This document shows positions 1 to 6,145 of a stretch of 7,878 bases of DNA, piece by piece. This DNA is from an uncultured Lachnospiraceae bacterium (lineage in GTDB: Bacteria; Bacillota; Clostridia; Lachnospirales; Lachnospiraceae). The translations under genes and the position numbers were made by a program. The stretch is from NCBI GenBank assembly GCA_934351705.1, contig CAKRJK010000057.1:1-7878 (forward strand), written 5' to 3'. Below the pieces are notes generated by a model. It saw nothing but the letters and a program-made list of their open reading frames with translations. It was not told the origin of the DNA and made no database searches. Numbering within the stretch: the stretch's first letter is position 1; each line of letters begins with the position of its first letter.

Positions 1-1
1 G

Positions 2-844
2 TGCGATATTGATATTTTGGGAGAGCCGACCAACCTTGCGGAGATCGAGTTGATTCTTGCGACAACAACGACGCTTGGCAAATTGGGATTCCGTAATTTC
101 CAGATTCGTATTAATGAGAGAAGAATCTTAAAAGCGATGGCGGCGTACAGCGGTTTCGCTGAGGAAGATTATGATACCGTATTTATTATTTTAGATAAGA
201 TGGACAAAATCGGATTGGACGGTGTTGCCGGAGAATTGGAAAAAGAAGGCTACGCCAAAGAATCCATTGAAAAATATCTGGATTTATTCAAAGGAATAGA
301 GGCGGCAGACAACGGAGTGGCTTATCTGGCAGATGTGTTAAAAGATGTCATGGAAGAAGATGTTGCCAAGAGCTTAAATGAAATCATCACCAGTGTGGAG
401 GAAGTCAAAGAGGCAGACTTTGAGATGGTATTCGATCCGACTCTGGTCCGCGGAATGTCCTATTATACGGGAACAATCTTTGAGATTGCGATACCGGAGT
501 TTGGCGGAAGCTGCGGAGGCGGCGGACGTTATGACAAGATGGTCGGTAAGTTTACGGGCAATGATGTTCCGGCGTGTGGATTTTCCATCGGGTTTGAGCG
601 AATCGTATTGCTTTTATTAGAGAATGGTTTCCAAATCCCGACACAGCCAAAGAAAAAAGCATACTTAATTGAAAAAGGCTATTCACAGGAAAAACTTTGT
701 GAGGTTATGAAACAGGCACAGGCAGAGCGTGCCGCAGGGCAGCAGGTGTTAGTCAGCCGCATGAACAAAAATAAAAAGTTCCAGAAAGAACAGCTTGCAA
801 ATGAAGGATATGAAGAAATCATAGAATTCTTTAATCGTGATTAA
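2..844 (+). CDS. hisS: Histidyl-tRNA synthetase, C-terminal part (5' end outside window)
   Basis: Class II synthetase that charges tRNA-His with histidine in the cytoplasm. The reading frame is open from base 2 (CDIDILGEPT, the end of the motif 2 region), so the gene begins upstream; 280 residues are present. Visible signatures are LVRGMSYYTGTIFE (the histidine-binding HisA motif, about 443-485), GGGGRYD (about 516-535) and class II motif 3, GFSIGFERI (about 578-605). After motif 3 only about 80 residues remain, so the anticodon-binding domain looks compact: it ends at KKFQKEQLANEGYEEI and lacks the last strands of the classical HisRS C-terminus. The TAA at 842-844 is followed 21 bases later by aspS, the usual Firmicute hisS-aspS order, which suggests one operon. 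Identification is secure from the motifs; promoter and any leader regulation lie outside the window. Confidence 0.96.
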   Translation, partial: CDIDILGEPTNLAEIELILATTTTLGKLGFRNFQIRINERRILKAMAAYSGFAEEDYDTVFIILDKMDKIGLDGVAGELEKEGYAKESIEKYLDLFKGIEAADNGVAYLADVLKDVMEEDVAKSLNEIITSVEEVKEADFEMVFDPTLVRGMSYYTGTIFEIAIPEFGGSCGGGGRYDKMVGKFTGNDVPACGFSIGFERIVLLLLENGFQIPTQPKKKAYLIEKGYSQEKLCEVMKQAQAERAAGQQVLVSRMNKNKKFQKEQLANEGYEEIIEFFNRD

Positions 845-865
845 ATAATTGGAGGAAATGAGAAA

Positions 866-2659
866 ATGGCAGAATCAATGAAAGGTTTGCACAGAACCCA
901 CAGATGTACGGAAGTATCCAATCAGAATCTGGGTGAGACCGTTACCGTGATGGGATGGGTGCAGAAAAGAAGAAATTTAGGAAGTCTGATTTTTGTGGAT
1001 TTAAGAGACAGAAGCGGAATCCTTCTGGGAGTATTTGATGAGCCGCAGGTCGGAGGCGAGGGCTTTGCCAAAGCGGGAACGCTTAGAAGCGAGTTTGTCA
1101 TCGCAGTGACCGGTAAGGTGCAGAAGAGAAGTGCGGCAGTCAATGAGAACTTAAAGACGGGTGATATCGAAGTCATTGCAGAAGATATCCGTATCTTATC
1201 TGAGGCAGAGACACCGCCTTTCCCTATCGAGGAGGACAGCCAGACAAAAGAGGAGCTTCGCTTAAAACACCGTTATCTGGATTTGAGAAGACCGGATATC
1301 CAAAGAAACATGATGATGAAGAGCAAAGTATTTATGCTGCTTCGCAATTTTATGGCAAACGAAGGCTTTTTGGAGATAGAGACACCGATTCTGATGAAAT
1401 CCACACCAGAGGGTGCAAGAGATTACTTAGTGCCGAGCCGTGTTCACCAGGGATGTTTTTATGCACTTCCGCAGTCACCGCAGCTTTATAAACAGCTTTT
1501 GATGTGTTCCGGTTACGACCGTTATTTCCAGATTGCGAGATGTTTCCGCGACGAGGATTTAAGAGCCGACAGACAGCCGGAATTTACACAGGCGGATATG
1601 GAGTTGTCTTTCGTAGATGTGGATGATGTCTTAGAGTTAAATGAGAGATTGCTTGCTTATGTATTCAAAGAGGCAATCGGTGTGGAGATTCCGCTGCCGA
1701 TTCCGAGAATGACATGGCAGGAGGCAATGGACCGTTTTGGTTCGGACAAACCGGATACCCGTTTCGGAATGGAACTGACAGATGTATCCGAGGTCGTAAA
1801 AGGCTGTGGATTCGGAGTCTTTACGGGAGCATTGGAAAACGGAGGCTCTGTCCGTGGTATCAACGCCAAAGGCCAGGGTGCAATGCCGCGTAAAAAGATT
1901 GATAAATTAGTTGAGTTTGCCAAAGGCTACGGAGCAAAAGGTCTTGCTTATCTGGCGGTCAATGAAGACGGAACTTACAAGTCCTCTTTTGCAAAATTTA
2001 TGACAGAGGAAGAATTAAAAGCATTGGCAGATGCGATGCAGGCAGAGGCAGGTGATTTGTTACTGTTTGCCGCAGATAAAAATAAAGTGGTATGGGATGT
2101 ACTCGGAGCGTTGCGTTTAGAGCTTGCACGCCAGATGGAACTGCTTGACAAAGATCAGTACAATTTCTTATGGGTAACAGAGTTCCCATTGTTGGAGTGG
2201 TCTGACGAAGAAAACCGTTTTATGGCAATGCACCATCCGTTCACAATGCCGATGGAGGAAGACTGGGATAAGATTGATTCCGATCCGGGTGCTGTCCGTG
2301 CAAAGGCATATGACATTGTACTCAACGGAGTAGAGCTTGGCGGAGGTTCCGTTCGTATCCATCAGGATGACATTCAGGAGAAGATGTTGGAAGTGCTTGG
2401 ATTTACCAATGAGCAGGCACATGAGCAGTTCGGATTCCTGTTAGACGCATTCAAGTACGGAGTACCGCCACACGCAGGTCTGGCTTACGGTATTGACCGT
2501 ATGGTAATGCTGATGATGCACTGTGATTCTATCCGTGATGTGATCGCATTCCCGAAAGTAAAAGATGCTTCCTGTCTGATGTCCAAAGCACCGGGAACGG
2601 TTAGTGACAAGCAGTTAGAGGAGCTTGGAATTGCAATTGTCAAAAAAGAAGACGAATAA
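866..2659 (+). CDS. aspS: Aspartyl-tRNA synthetase, bacterial type
   Basis: Charges tRNA-Asp with aspartate. At 597 residues it is full length for the bacterial type. An N-terminal OB-fold anticodon-binding domain (about 15-110; VTVMGWVQKRRNLGSLIFVDLRD) is followed by the class II core with the TPEGARDYLVPSR flipping-loop region, motif 2 (FRDEDLRADRQPEFTQ), the inserted GAD domain (roughly 290-415), GGGSVRIH and motif 3 (GLAYGIDRMVML). The ATG at 866 is preceded by GGAGGAAAT starting at 851, a good ribosome site. Leucine occupies the WVQKRRNLG position (residue 38) that is often histidine in enzymes that also charge tRNA-Asn. This hints at a tRNA-Asp-specific enzyme, but one residue does not settle it. 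The gene follows hisS by 21 bases and ends before a strong terminator, so it is probably last in the operon. Confidence 0.98.
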   Translation: MAESMKGLHRTHRCTEVSNQNLGETVTVMGWVQKRRNLGSLIFVDLRDRSGILLGVFDEPQVGGEGFAKAGTLRSEFVIAVTGKVQKRSAAVNENLKTGDIEVIAEDIRILSEAETPPFPIEEDSQTKEELRLKHRYLDLRRPDIQRNMMMKSKVFMLLRNFMANEGFLEIETPILMKSTPEGARDYLVPSRVHQGCFYALPQSPQLYKQLLMCSGYDRYFQIARCFRDEDLRADRQPEFTQADMELSFVDVDDVLELNERLLAYVFKEAIGVEIPLPIPRMTWQEAMDRFGSDKPDTRFGMELTDVSEVVKGCGFGVFTGALENGGSVRGINAKGQGAMPRKKIDKLVEFAKGYGAKGLAYLAVNEDGTYKSSFAKFMTEEELKALADAMQAEAGDLLLFAADKNKVVWDVLGALRLELARQMELLDKDQYNFLWVTEFPLLEWSDEENRFMAMHHPFTMPMEEDWDKIDSDPGAVRAKAYDIVLNGVELGGGSVRIHQDDIQEKMLEVLGFTNEQAHEQFGFLLDAFKYGVPPHAGLAYGIDRMVMLMMHCDSIRDVIAFPKVKDASCLMSKAPGTVSDKQLEELGIAIVKKEDE

Positions 2660-2670
2660 AGACAATAAAG

Positions 2671-2720
2671 AGAACCGATACAAAAGAAACAATCTTTGTA
2701 TCGGTTCTTGTTTGTTGTAT
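2671..2720. terminator. Bidirectional intrinsic terminator between convergent genes
   Basis: Bases 2671-2684 (AGAACCGATACAAA) pair perfectly with 2695-2708, giving a 14-bp stem with a 10-base loop. The plus-strand side continues with a T-rich stretch (TGTTTGTTGT); the minus-strand side continues with CTTTATT. It begins 12 bases after the aspS stop and ends 24 bases short of the stop of the convergent LacI-like gene, so it can end both transcripts. Both T-tracts are imperfect. Confidence 0.85.
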
Positions 2721-2731
2721 CAATAAAATTT

Positions 2732-3571
2732 TTAATCAGAAAACGAATCATGTTCCCGTGTCTGCAAACTTCCTTTTACATGAAGTGCAGTGTGGATCGG
2801 ATTCGCCTGTCCCATCTGATAAAACATCTGCTGGATTGCTAAGTCAACCATTCGTTTTACAGGGCGTTCCACCGTATTCAGGGAAGAAGACAAAAGTTCA
2901 TGGTATCCCTCGGTGGAAAATCCGGTCAGCACAAGGGAAGTATTGTGTGAGCGGTTATAGGTATAAAGATAAGGTGCGAGGCGTTCCGTGACTTCTACCG
3001 AAGAAGCCAGAATGGCGGTACATCCCGCATCGGTAATCTCTTTTATCAAACGGTCGAGATATTCGGAATCGGTGCTGGTACACTCAAAAATATGATCCTC
3101 GCAAAAGCCGTCCGAAGTAGTATCCATTGCAGCATGATAAGCACGGATCACTTCTCTGTTGGAAGAAAATGCTTTGCTTCGGCAGACAAGAGCAATCTTT
3201 GGATGATTCGAGTGAATCATGGCAAGAATTGCCTGGAAAGTTGCCGAGTAATCATTTTCTAAAATAGCGGTTCGCTCGCAATGGCTCGGAGCACGATGTA
3301 AGAAAACAGTCGGAATATTCGTCGGAACGACATCCGCTAATTCCTGATAATCACTTGAATCAGAGAAAATGAAAATGCCGTCAGTCGTCTTTCCGAACTT
3401 GTCAAGGTAAAAACGCTCTTTTTCAATGGAATGATTTGTAAAACCAATTACCAGATAATAATCCCGCTTAGTCAGTTCTTTGTTGAAGAGGTTCATCAAT
3501 GCCGTGGTAAAGCTGTTTTTTGCATTGGATACAATCAAACCGATTGTCTGTGTTGAAGATTCAGATTTCAT
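2732..3571 (-). CDS. LacI/GalR-type ligand-binding domain protein lacking a DNA-binding domain
   Basis: A 279-residue protein resembling the effector-binding (periplasmic-binding-protein-like) half of LacI/GalR regulators. TIGLIVSNAKNSF at residues 9-21 is the strand that normally follows the LacI hinge near residue 60. It is followed by DGIFIFSDS (64-72), IPTVFLHRAP (86-95), ENDYSATFQAI (105-115) and HPKIALVCR (123-131), all in the usual LacI order. The ATG whose codon occupies 3569-3571 is chosen because AAAAGGTGG (3579-3587 on this strand) lies 7 bases upstream. A longer in-frame version adds 16 residues that are not helix-turn-helix-like. The usual 55-60-residue DNA-binding domain is absent, and the sequence further upstream is promoter-like and does not encode one. 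There is no signal peptide or lipobox, so the protein is probably cytoplasmic. It may sense a small molecule and act through a partner, or be a decayed regulator. The ligand cannot be read from the sequence. Confidence 0.8.
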   Translation of the reverse strand: MKSESSTQTIGLIVSNAKNSFTTALMNLFNKELTKRDYYLVIGFTNHSIEKERFYLDKFGKTTDGIFIFSDSSDYQELADVVPTNIPTVFLHRAPSHCERTAILENDYSATFQAILAMIHSNHPKIALVCRSKAFSSNREVIRAYHAAMDTTSDGFCEDHIFECTSTDSEYLDRLIKEITDAGCTAILASSVEVTERLAPYLYTYNRSHNTSLVLTGFSTEGYHELLSSSLNTVERPVKRMVDLAIQQMFYQMGQANPIHTALHVKGSLQTREHDSFSD

Positions 3572-3603
3572 AAAAGCACCACCTTTTCTATGATTCAATA
3601 TGG

Positions 3604-3620
3604 ATTGTGTTTTGTACAAT
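3604..3620. promoter_or_regulatory. Small inverted repeat in the leader of the LacI-like gene
   Basis: ATTGT (3604-3608) and ACAAT (3616-3620) form an inverted repeat with a 7-base spacer, and TTGTACAA (3612-3619) is itself a perfect palindrome. It lies between the probable minus-strand -10 box and the ribosome site, where an operator could sit. Such short repeats occur by chance in AT-rich spacers, so this is tentative. Confidence 0.25.
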
Positions 3621-3632
3621 ATCCTATAAATA

Positions 3633-3661
3633 ATTATAGCATAACTTGTGTAAAATAGAAA
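3633..3661 (-). promoter_or_regulatory. Probable promoter of the LacI-like gene (extended -10)
   Basis: On the minus strand TATAAT (complement of 3633-3638) is directly preceded by TGC, giving the extended -10 form TGnTATAAT. The -35 region is poor (TTTCTA, complement of 3656-3661, with a 17-base spacer), as is common for extended -10 promoters. Predicted leader length is about 55 bases before the ATG. Confidence 0.6.
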
Positions 3662-3684
3662 GTTTATATCACTCTAAGAAACTC

Positions 3685-3712
3685 TTTACAACAGTACGCA
3701 AACGTGTATAAT
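3685..3712 (+). promoter_or_regulatory. Probable sigma-A promoter of the MinD-like/CNNM unit
   Basis: TTTACA (3685-3690) and TATAAT (3707-3712) are separated by 16 bases, a near-consensus housekeeping promoter. Transcription would start near 3719, giving a leader of about 55 bases before the TTG start at 3775. It points away from the minus-strand promoter at 3633-3661, so the two may be co-regulated. Confidence 0.7.
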
Positions 3713-3764
3713 ATAGATATTCTTATTTTTCTATTCCAAATATGAATGTTTTCCTTTCGGAGAG

Positions 3765-3777
3765 AGGAGAATTTTTG
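3765..3777 (+). promoter_or_regulatory. Ribosome site selecting a TTG start at 3775
   Basis: AGGAG at 3765-3769 lies 5 bases before TTG 3775-3777. The alternative in-frame ATG at 3742 has only AT-rich sequence upstream and no ribosome site, and it would place this purine-rich site inside the gene. TTG is therefore preferred. Confidence 0.75.
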
Positions 3778-4269
3778 AAAATCGTATTTTGGAGTCCGTT
3801 TCCAAACCCCGAGGCAGGCCGCAACATACAGATCATGGCAGACATTTGCAGAACGAAGTACGGTAAAAAGGTGCGTGTTTTGCGAAACTATAAGAAAGCC
3901 TATCTTAGAATGAACCCCAAAACAGAATCGCGGTGGGATATGATATTTATCGACTGCAAAGACCATAGGGGATATTGTGTGGACAAGTGGTTACAGGATG
4001 CGGATACTGTGGTGATCAATTTTGCACAGGATTATGAGGCTGTTTTCCAATATTTTTATCAACACCCCATCATACGGGGCAATATTTTATATCTGATGAA
4101 CACTCCGTTCAAAAATCCCAAAGACAACAAAAAATATTTAACGGAAATCTACCGCCTGCGTGAAGAGGAGGTGGCTGTTTTGTTTCCGAGGAGCGGTGAT
4201 TGCAAGATGGCTGTGGAAAGTGAGCGGGAGGCGGTAAAAAAACTCCTAAAAATGAATTGCTTTTTTTAA
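3775..4269 (+). CDS. Small MinD/ParA-like protein without a P-loop
   Basis: A 164-residue protein from the TTG start. Its outline resembles the small MinD/ParA-like proteins of clostridia. The N-terminal strand MKIVFWSP (1-8) is where such proteins begin before the nucleotide-binding loop. RWDMIFIDCKD (53-63) resembles the Walker B strand, and DADTVVINFAQDYEAV (75-90) and GNILYLMNTPFKNPKDNKKYL (102-122) resemble the following strands. The loop after strand 1 reads PFPNPEAGRN, with no lysine-threonine P-loop (KGGxGKT or GxxGxTT), so ATP binding of the normal kind is unlikely. No membrane segment or signal peptide is seen. It is followed 44 bases later by a CNNM/CorC-type gene and is probably cotranscribed with it. 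It could be a regulatory or scaffold relative of a MinD-type ATPase, or an unrelated Rossmann-like protein. The family assignment rests on remembered sequence patterns and is moderate. Confidence 0.6.
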   Translation: MKIVFWSPFPNPEAGRNIQIMADICRTKYGKKVRVLRNYKKAYLRMNPKTESRWDMIFIDCKDHRGYCVDKWLQDADTVVINFAQDYEAVFQYFYQHPIIRGNILYLMNTPFKNPKDNKKYLTEIYRLREEEVAVLFPRSGDCKMAVESEREAVKKLLKMNCFF

Positions 4270-4297
4270 AAAGATACGTTATATTATTGCATAAGGT

Positions 4298-4316
4298 AAA
4301 GGAGAGTGATTTTTTG
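4298..4316 (+). promoter_or_regulatory. Ribosome site selecting a TTG start at 4314
   Basis: AAAGGAG at 4298-4304 lies 9 bases before TTG 4314-4316. The frame stays open back to TTG 4257, inside the end of the previous gene. That would add 19 residues not typical of the family, and no ribosome site precedes it. Starting at 4314 puts the first membrane helix about 8 residues from the N-terminus, as usual for CNNM proteins. Confidence 0.75.
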
Positions 4317-5588
4317 GATTCAGGCGAGGCGATACGGCTGATAAGTCTGGTAATATTATTAATGCTGTCGGCATTCTTTTCGTCGGCAGAGACGGCGCTT
4401 ACCACCGTAAACAGGATACGAATGAGAACATTAAGTGAGGAAGGCGACAAACGTGCGGAGATTGTCCTTAAAATTACGGATAATTCCGGCAAGATGTTGA
4501 GTGCGGTACTGATCGGAAATAATATTGTAAATCTTTCCGCATCTTCCATAGCAACGACATTGGCGATAGACCTTTGGGGAAGTAAAGGAGCGGGAATCGC
4601 AACGGGAATATTGACGCTGTTGATTCTTGTTTTCGGAGAGATTTCACCGAAAACGCTGGCGTCCCTCAATGCAGATAAACTGGCACTCGGATATGCCAAG
4701 ATTATCTATGGGCTGATGAAAATATTAACCCCGGTGATTTTTTTGGTAAATCACATCGCAATGCTCTTTTTGCGGATACTCAGAGTATCACCCGATGCAA
4801 ATCAGAATCGGATGACAGAGGAAGAGCTGCGAACGATTGTGGATGTGTCACATGAGACAGGTGTCATCGAGACAGAAGAAAAAGAGATGATCAACAACCT
4901 GTTCGACTTTGGTGATGCACAGGCAAAGGAAGTCATGGTACCGAGAATTGACATGACATTCGCACCGATTGATGCTACTTATGACGAAGTTTTGGAGATT
5001 TTCAAAAAGGATAAATTTACAAGACTTCCTGTTTACGAGGAGACTACGGATAATGTAATCGGAATCCTCAATATGAAAGATTTGTTGTTGTGTGAGGACA
5101 AAGACAGTTTTCATATACGCAAAATTTTAAGAAAACCATATTATACTTATGAACATAAAAACACGGCGGAATTATTCATGGATATGAGAAGTTCCTCCAT
5201 CAGTGTGGCAATTGTATTGGATGAATACGGTGCAACCGCAGGTATGATCACACTCGAAGATCTGCTCGAAGAGATTGTCGGTGAAATCAGAGACGAGTAT
5301 GACGGCGACGAACAGGACCCGATTGTATGGCTCGGTGACAGAGAGTACGAGGTACTCGGCTCTCAGAACCTTGACGATTTGTGCGAGGAGCTGGGACTGA
5401 ACTTTGAATCGGAGGACTATGATTCCATCGGCGGTTATTTGATAGAACTCTTAGACCACTTCCCGAAACCGGGCGAGAGCGTTGAGACCGAGGACGGTGT
5501 CAAATTAATCGTAGAGTCTATGGACAAAAAGCGTGTTGAGAAAATACGCATCATCCTGCCGGAACCGAAAGAGGATGCGGAGGCATAA
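4314..5588 (+). CDS. CNNM/CorC (hemolysin C-like) membrane protein with CBS domains
   Basis: A 424-residue protein with the full CNNM/CorC layout. The N-terminal DUF21 transmembrane domain (about 5-160) carries FFSSAETAL (21-29), NNIVN (69-73) and FGEISPKT (107-114), the conserved family signatures. A pair of CBS domains follows (about 205-325: VMVPRIDM, FTRLPVYE, NVIGILNMKDLL, VAIVLDEYGATAGMITLEDLLEEIVGEI). A CorC_HlyC C-terminal domain (about 336-415) ends with DYDSIGGYLIELLDHFPKPGE. Relatives include Mg2+/Co2+ efflux-linked CorC and the Bacillus Mg2+ exporter MpfA; CBS pairs in this family bind adenine nucleotides. Export of Mg2+ or another divalent cation across the cytoplasmic membrane is the likely role, and the hemolysin name in databases is historical. 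It is the second gene of a unit starting at 3775. No clear terminator follows its stop codon. Confidence 0.93.
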   Translation: MDSGEAIRLISLVILLMLSAFFSSAETALTTVNRIRMRTLSEEGDKRAEIVLKITDNSGKMLSAVLIGNNIVNLSASSIATTLAIDLWGSKGAGIATGILTLLILVFGEISPKTLASLNADKLALGYAKIIYGLMKILTPVIFLVNHIAMLFLRILRVSPDANQNRMTEEELRTIVDVSHETGVIETEEKEMINNLFDFGDAQAKEVMVPRIDMTFAPIDATYDEVLEIFKKDKFTRLPVYEETTDNVIGILNMKDLLLCEDKDSFHIRKILRKPYYTYEHKNTAELFMDMRSSSISVAIVLDEYGATAGMITLEDLLEEIVGEIRDEYDGDEQDPIVWLGDREYEVLGSQNLDDLCEELGLNFESEDYDSIGGYLIELLDHFPKPGESVETEDGVKLIVESMDKKRVEKIRIILPEPKEDAEA

Positions 5589-5615
5589 AGAAAGTGTAAA
5601 GATTTTGGGATTTGA

Positions 5616-5644
5616 TTGACGCTGTAAAAAGAGTCTGATATTCT
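5616..5644 (+). promoter_or_regulatory. Probable promoter for the riboswitch-ATPase transcript
   Basis: TTGACG (5616-5621) and TATTCT (5639-5644) are separated by 17 bases. The predicted start near 5651 falls exactly at the 5' strand of the riboswitch closing helix, which supports this assignment. Confidence 0.65.
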
Positions 5645-5650
5645 ATATTC

Positions 5651-5746
5651 AAATAAAAGGGAGTAGTTAGCACCGTAAGGTGTTTGCGATGCCGTCATTA
5701 CGATGCGTCAGCATCCGGTTCGTAACGAAGTAACGAGACTTTTGTT
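5651..5746 (+). ncRNA. Probable yybP-ykoY (Mn2+-sensing) riboswitch aptamer
   Basis: The RNA starts with AAATAAAAGGGAGTAG, close to the conserved 5' segment of yybP-ykoY riboswitches (GGGGAGUAG), although one G short. A closing helix joins 5652-5659 to 5739-5746 (8 bp with one G-U). Inside it are a hairpin with a GTAA tetraloop (5669-5684) and a second arm. In that arm 5691-5694 pairs with 5716-5719 and GATGC (5702-5706) with GCATC (5711-5715), leaving a lopsided internal loop TCATTAC (5695-5701) that resembles the conserved metal-site loop. The 3' segment CGAGACTTTTG matches the expected end. In known members, Mn2+ docks the two arms and stabilises the closing helix. Here that helix uses bases of the terminator's 5' arm, so metal binding should allow read-through (an ON switch). 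The downstream cation ATPase fits the class. The assignment is from recalled consensus, not a covariance search. Confidence 0.85.
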
Positions 5747-5775
5747 GTAAGAGATTACAACAGGAGTCTCTTTTT
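5735..5775 (+). terminator. Riboswitch-controlled intrinsic terminator
   Basis: Bases 5735-5750 pair with 5755-5770 as an uninterrupted 16-bp stem (two G-U pairs) with a GAGA loop, followed at once by TTTTT (5771-5775). Its 5' arm shares bases 5739-5746 with the aptamer closing helix, so the two folds exclude each other. Confidence 0.9.
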
Positions 5776-6091
5776 GTATGGCATATGACAGGGGGCTGCG
5801 GGGGTTCGCGTCGGGCGGAGGGGTAAACGGTATTTGGAGGTTGCGAATTTCAGAGGAACTTAGAGGGATTTGAATTTCGCACTCAAAACAGCAACTTCCG
5901 TACACGGATGTACGGGAGAGGCATAACCGAGCCCGGATGGCGAGTTTATGCCGGTTGCGTCCGCAGTCAAAGTGTGGCACTGAAATTCCTAATCCCTCTT
6001 AGTTTCTCTGAACCTGAGCAAACCTCCAAATACCGTTTACCCCTCCGCCCGACGCGAACCCCCGCAGCCCCCTGTCATATGCCATACAAAA
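5772..6091. repeat. 320-bp palindromic element with 71-bp perfect arms (MITE-like or structured RNA)
   Basis: Bases 5772-5842 are the exact reverse complement of 6021-6091 (71 of 71, checked in blocks along the arm). After a 6/8-base internal loop, pairing resumes: 5849-5870 with 5991-6012 (one T-T mismatch, one G-T) and 5872-5878 with 5982-5988. The centre can fold into a branched apex: 5891-5895 pairs with 5954-5958 around two hairpins, CCGTAC/GTACGG (5898-5915) and GGCATAA/TTATGCC (5920-5952). The arm is G-rich on the left side, about 58% GC overall and over 80% in bases 5792-5821, richer than the flanking genes. It lies against the T-tract of the riboswitch terminator and 54 bases before the ATPase gene. 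No transposase and no clear target-site duplication are seen. It may be a non-autonomous mobile element, a dispersed palindromic repeat or a functional RNA. Confidence 0.85.
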
Positions 6092-6145
6092 TGCGAACGT
6101 ATACATTGCAGATTGTCCCCATAGAATAAGAAAAAGGAGGCCATT
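6092..6145 (+). promoter_or_regulatory. ATPase leader with strong ribosome site
   Basis: This is the short stretch between the palindromic element and the ATPase start. AAAGGAGG (6133-6140) lies 5 bases before the ATG, a near-perfect site. No separate promoter is evident here, so expression probably depends on read-through of the riboswitch and the palindrome. Confidence 0.75.

Noticed and set aside
2485..2751. Minus-strand frames inside aspS
   Set aside because: aspS is clearly coding over its whole length; these are shadows in other frames.
3664..3966. Minus-strand frame upstream of the LacI-like gene that might encode the missing DNA-binding domain
   Set aside because: Its translation shows no helix-turn-helix pattern and it lies opposite the plus-strand MinD-like gene, with promoter-like DNA between it and the LacI-like gene.
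4257..4313. Extended start of the CNNM gene, or frameshifting at the T7 run at the end of the MinD-like gene
   Set aside because: The extra residues do not look like the family, no ribosome site precedes 4257, and the site at 4298-4304 explains a normal start at 4314.
5772..6091. CRISPR array or insertion sequence with transposase
   Set aside because: There is no series of spaced direct repeats and no transposase reading frame; the only repeat structure is one inverted pair.
5908..6129. Open frame on the plus strand across the palindrome (73 codons)
   Set aside because: It is made of the inverted-repeat sequence, has no ribosome site and reads as low-constraint arginine/proline-rich sequence. 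The DNA is better explained by its pairing.
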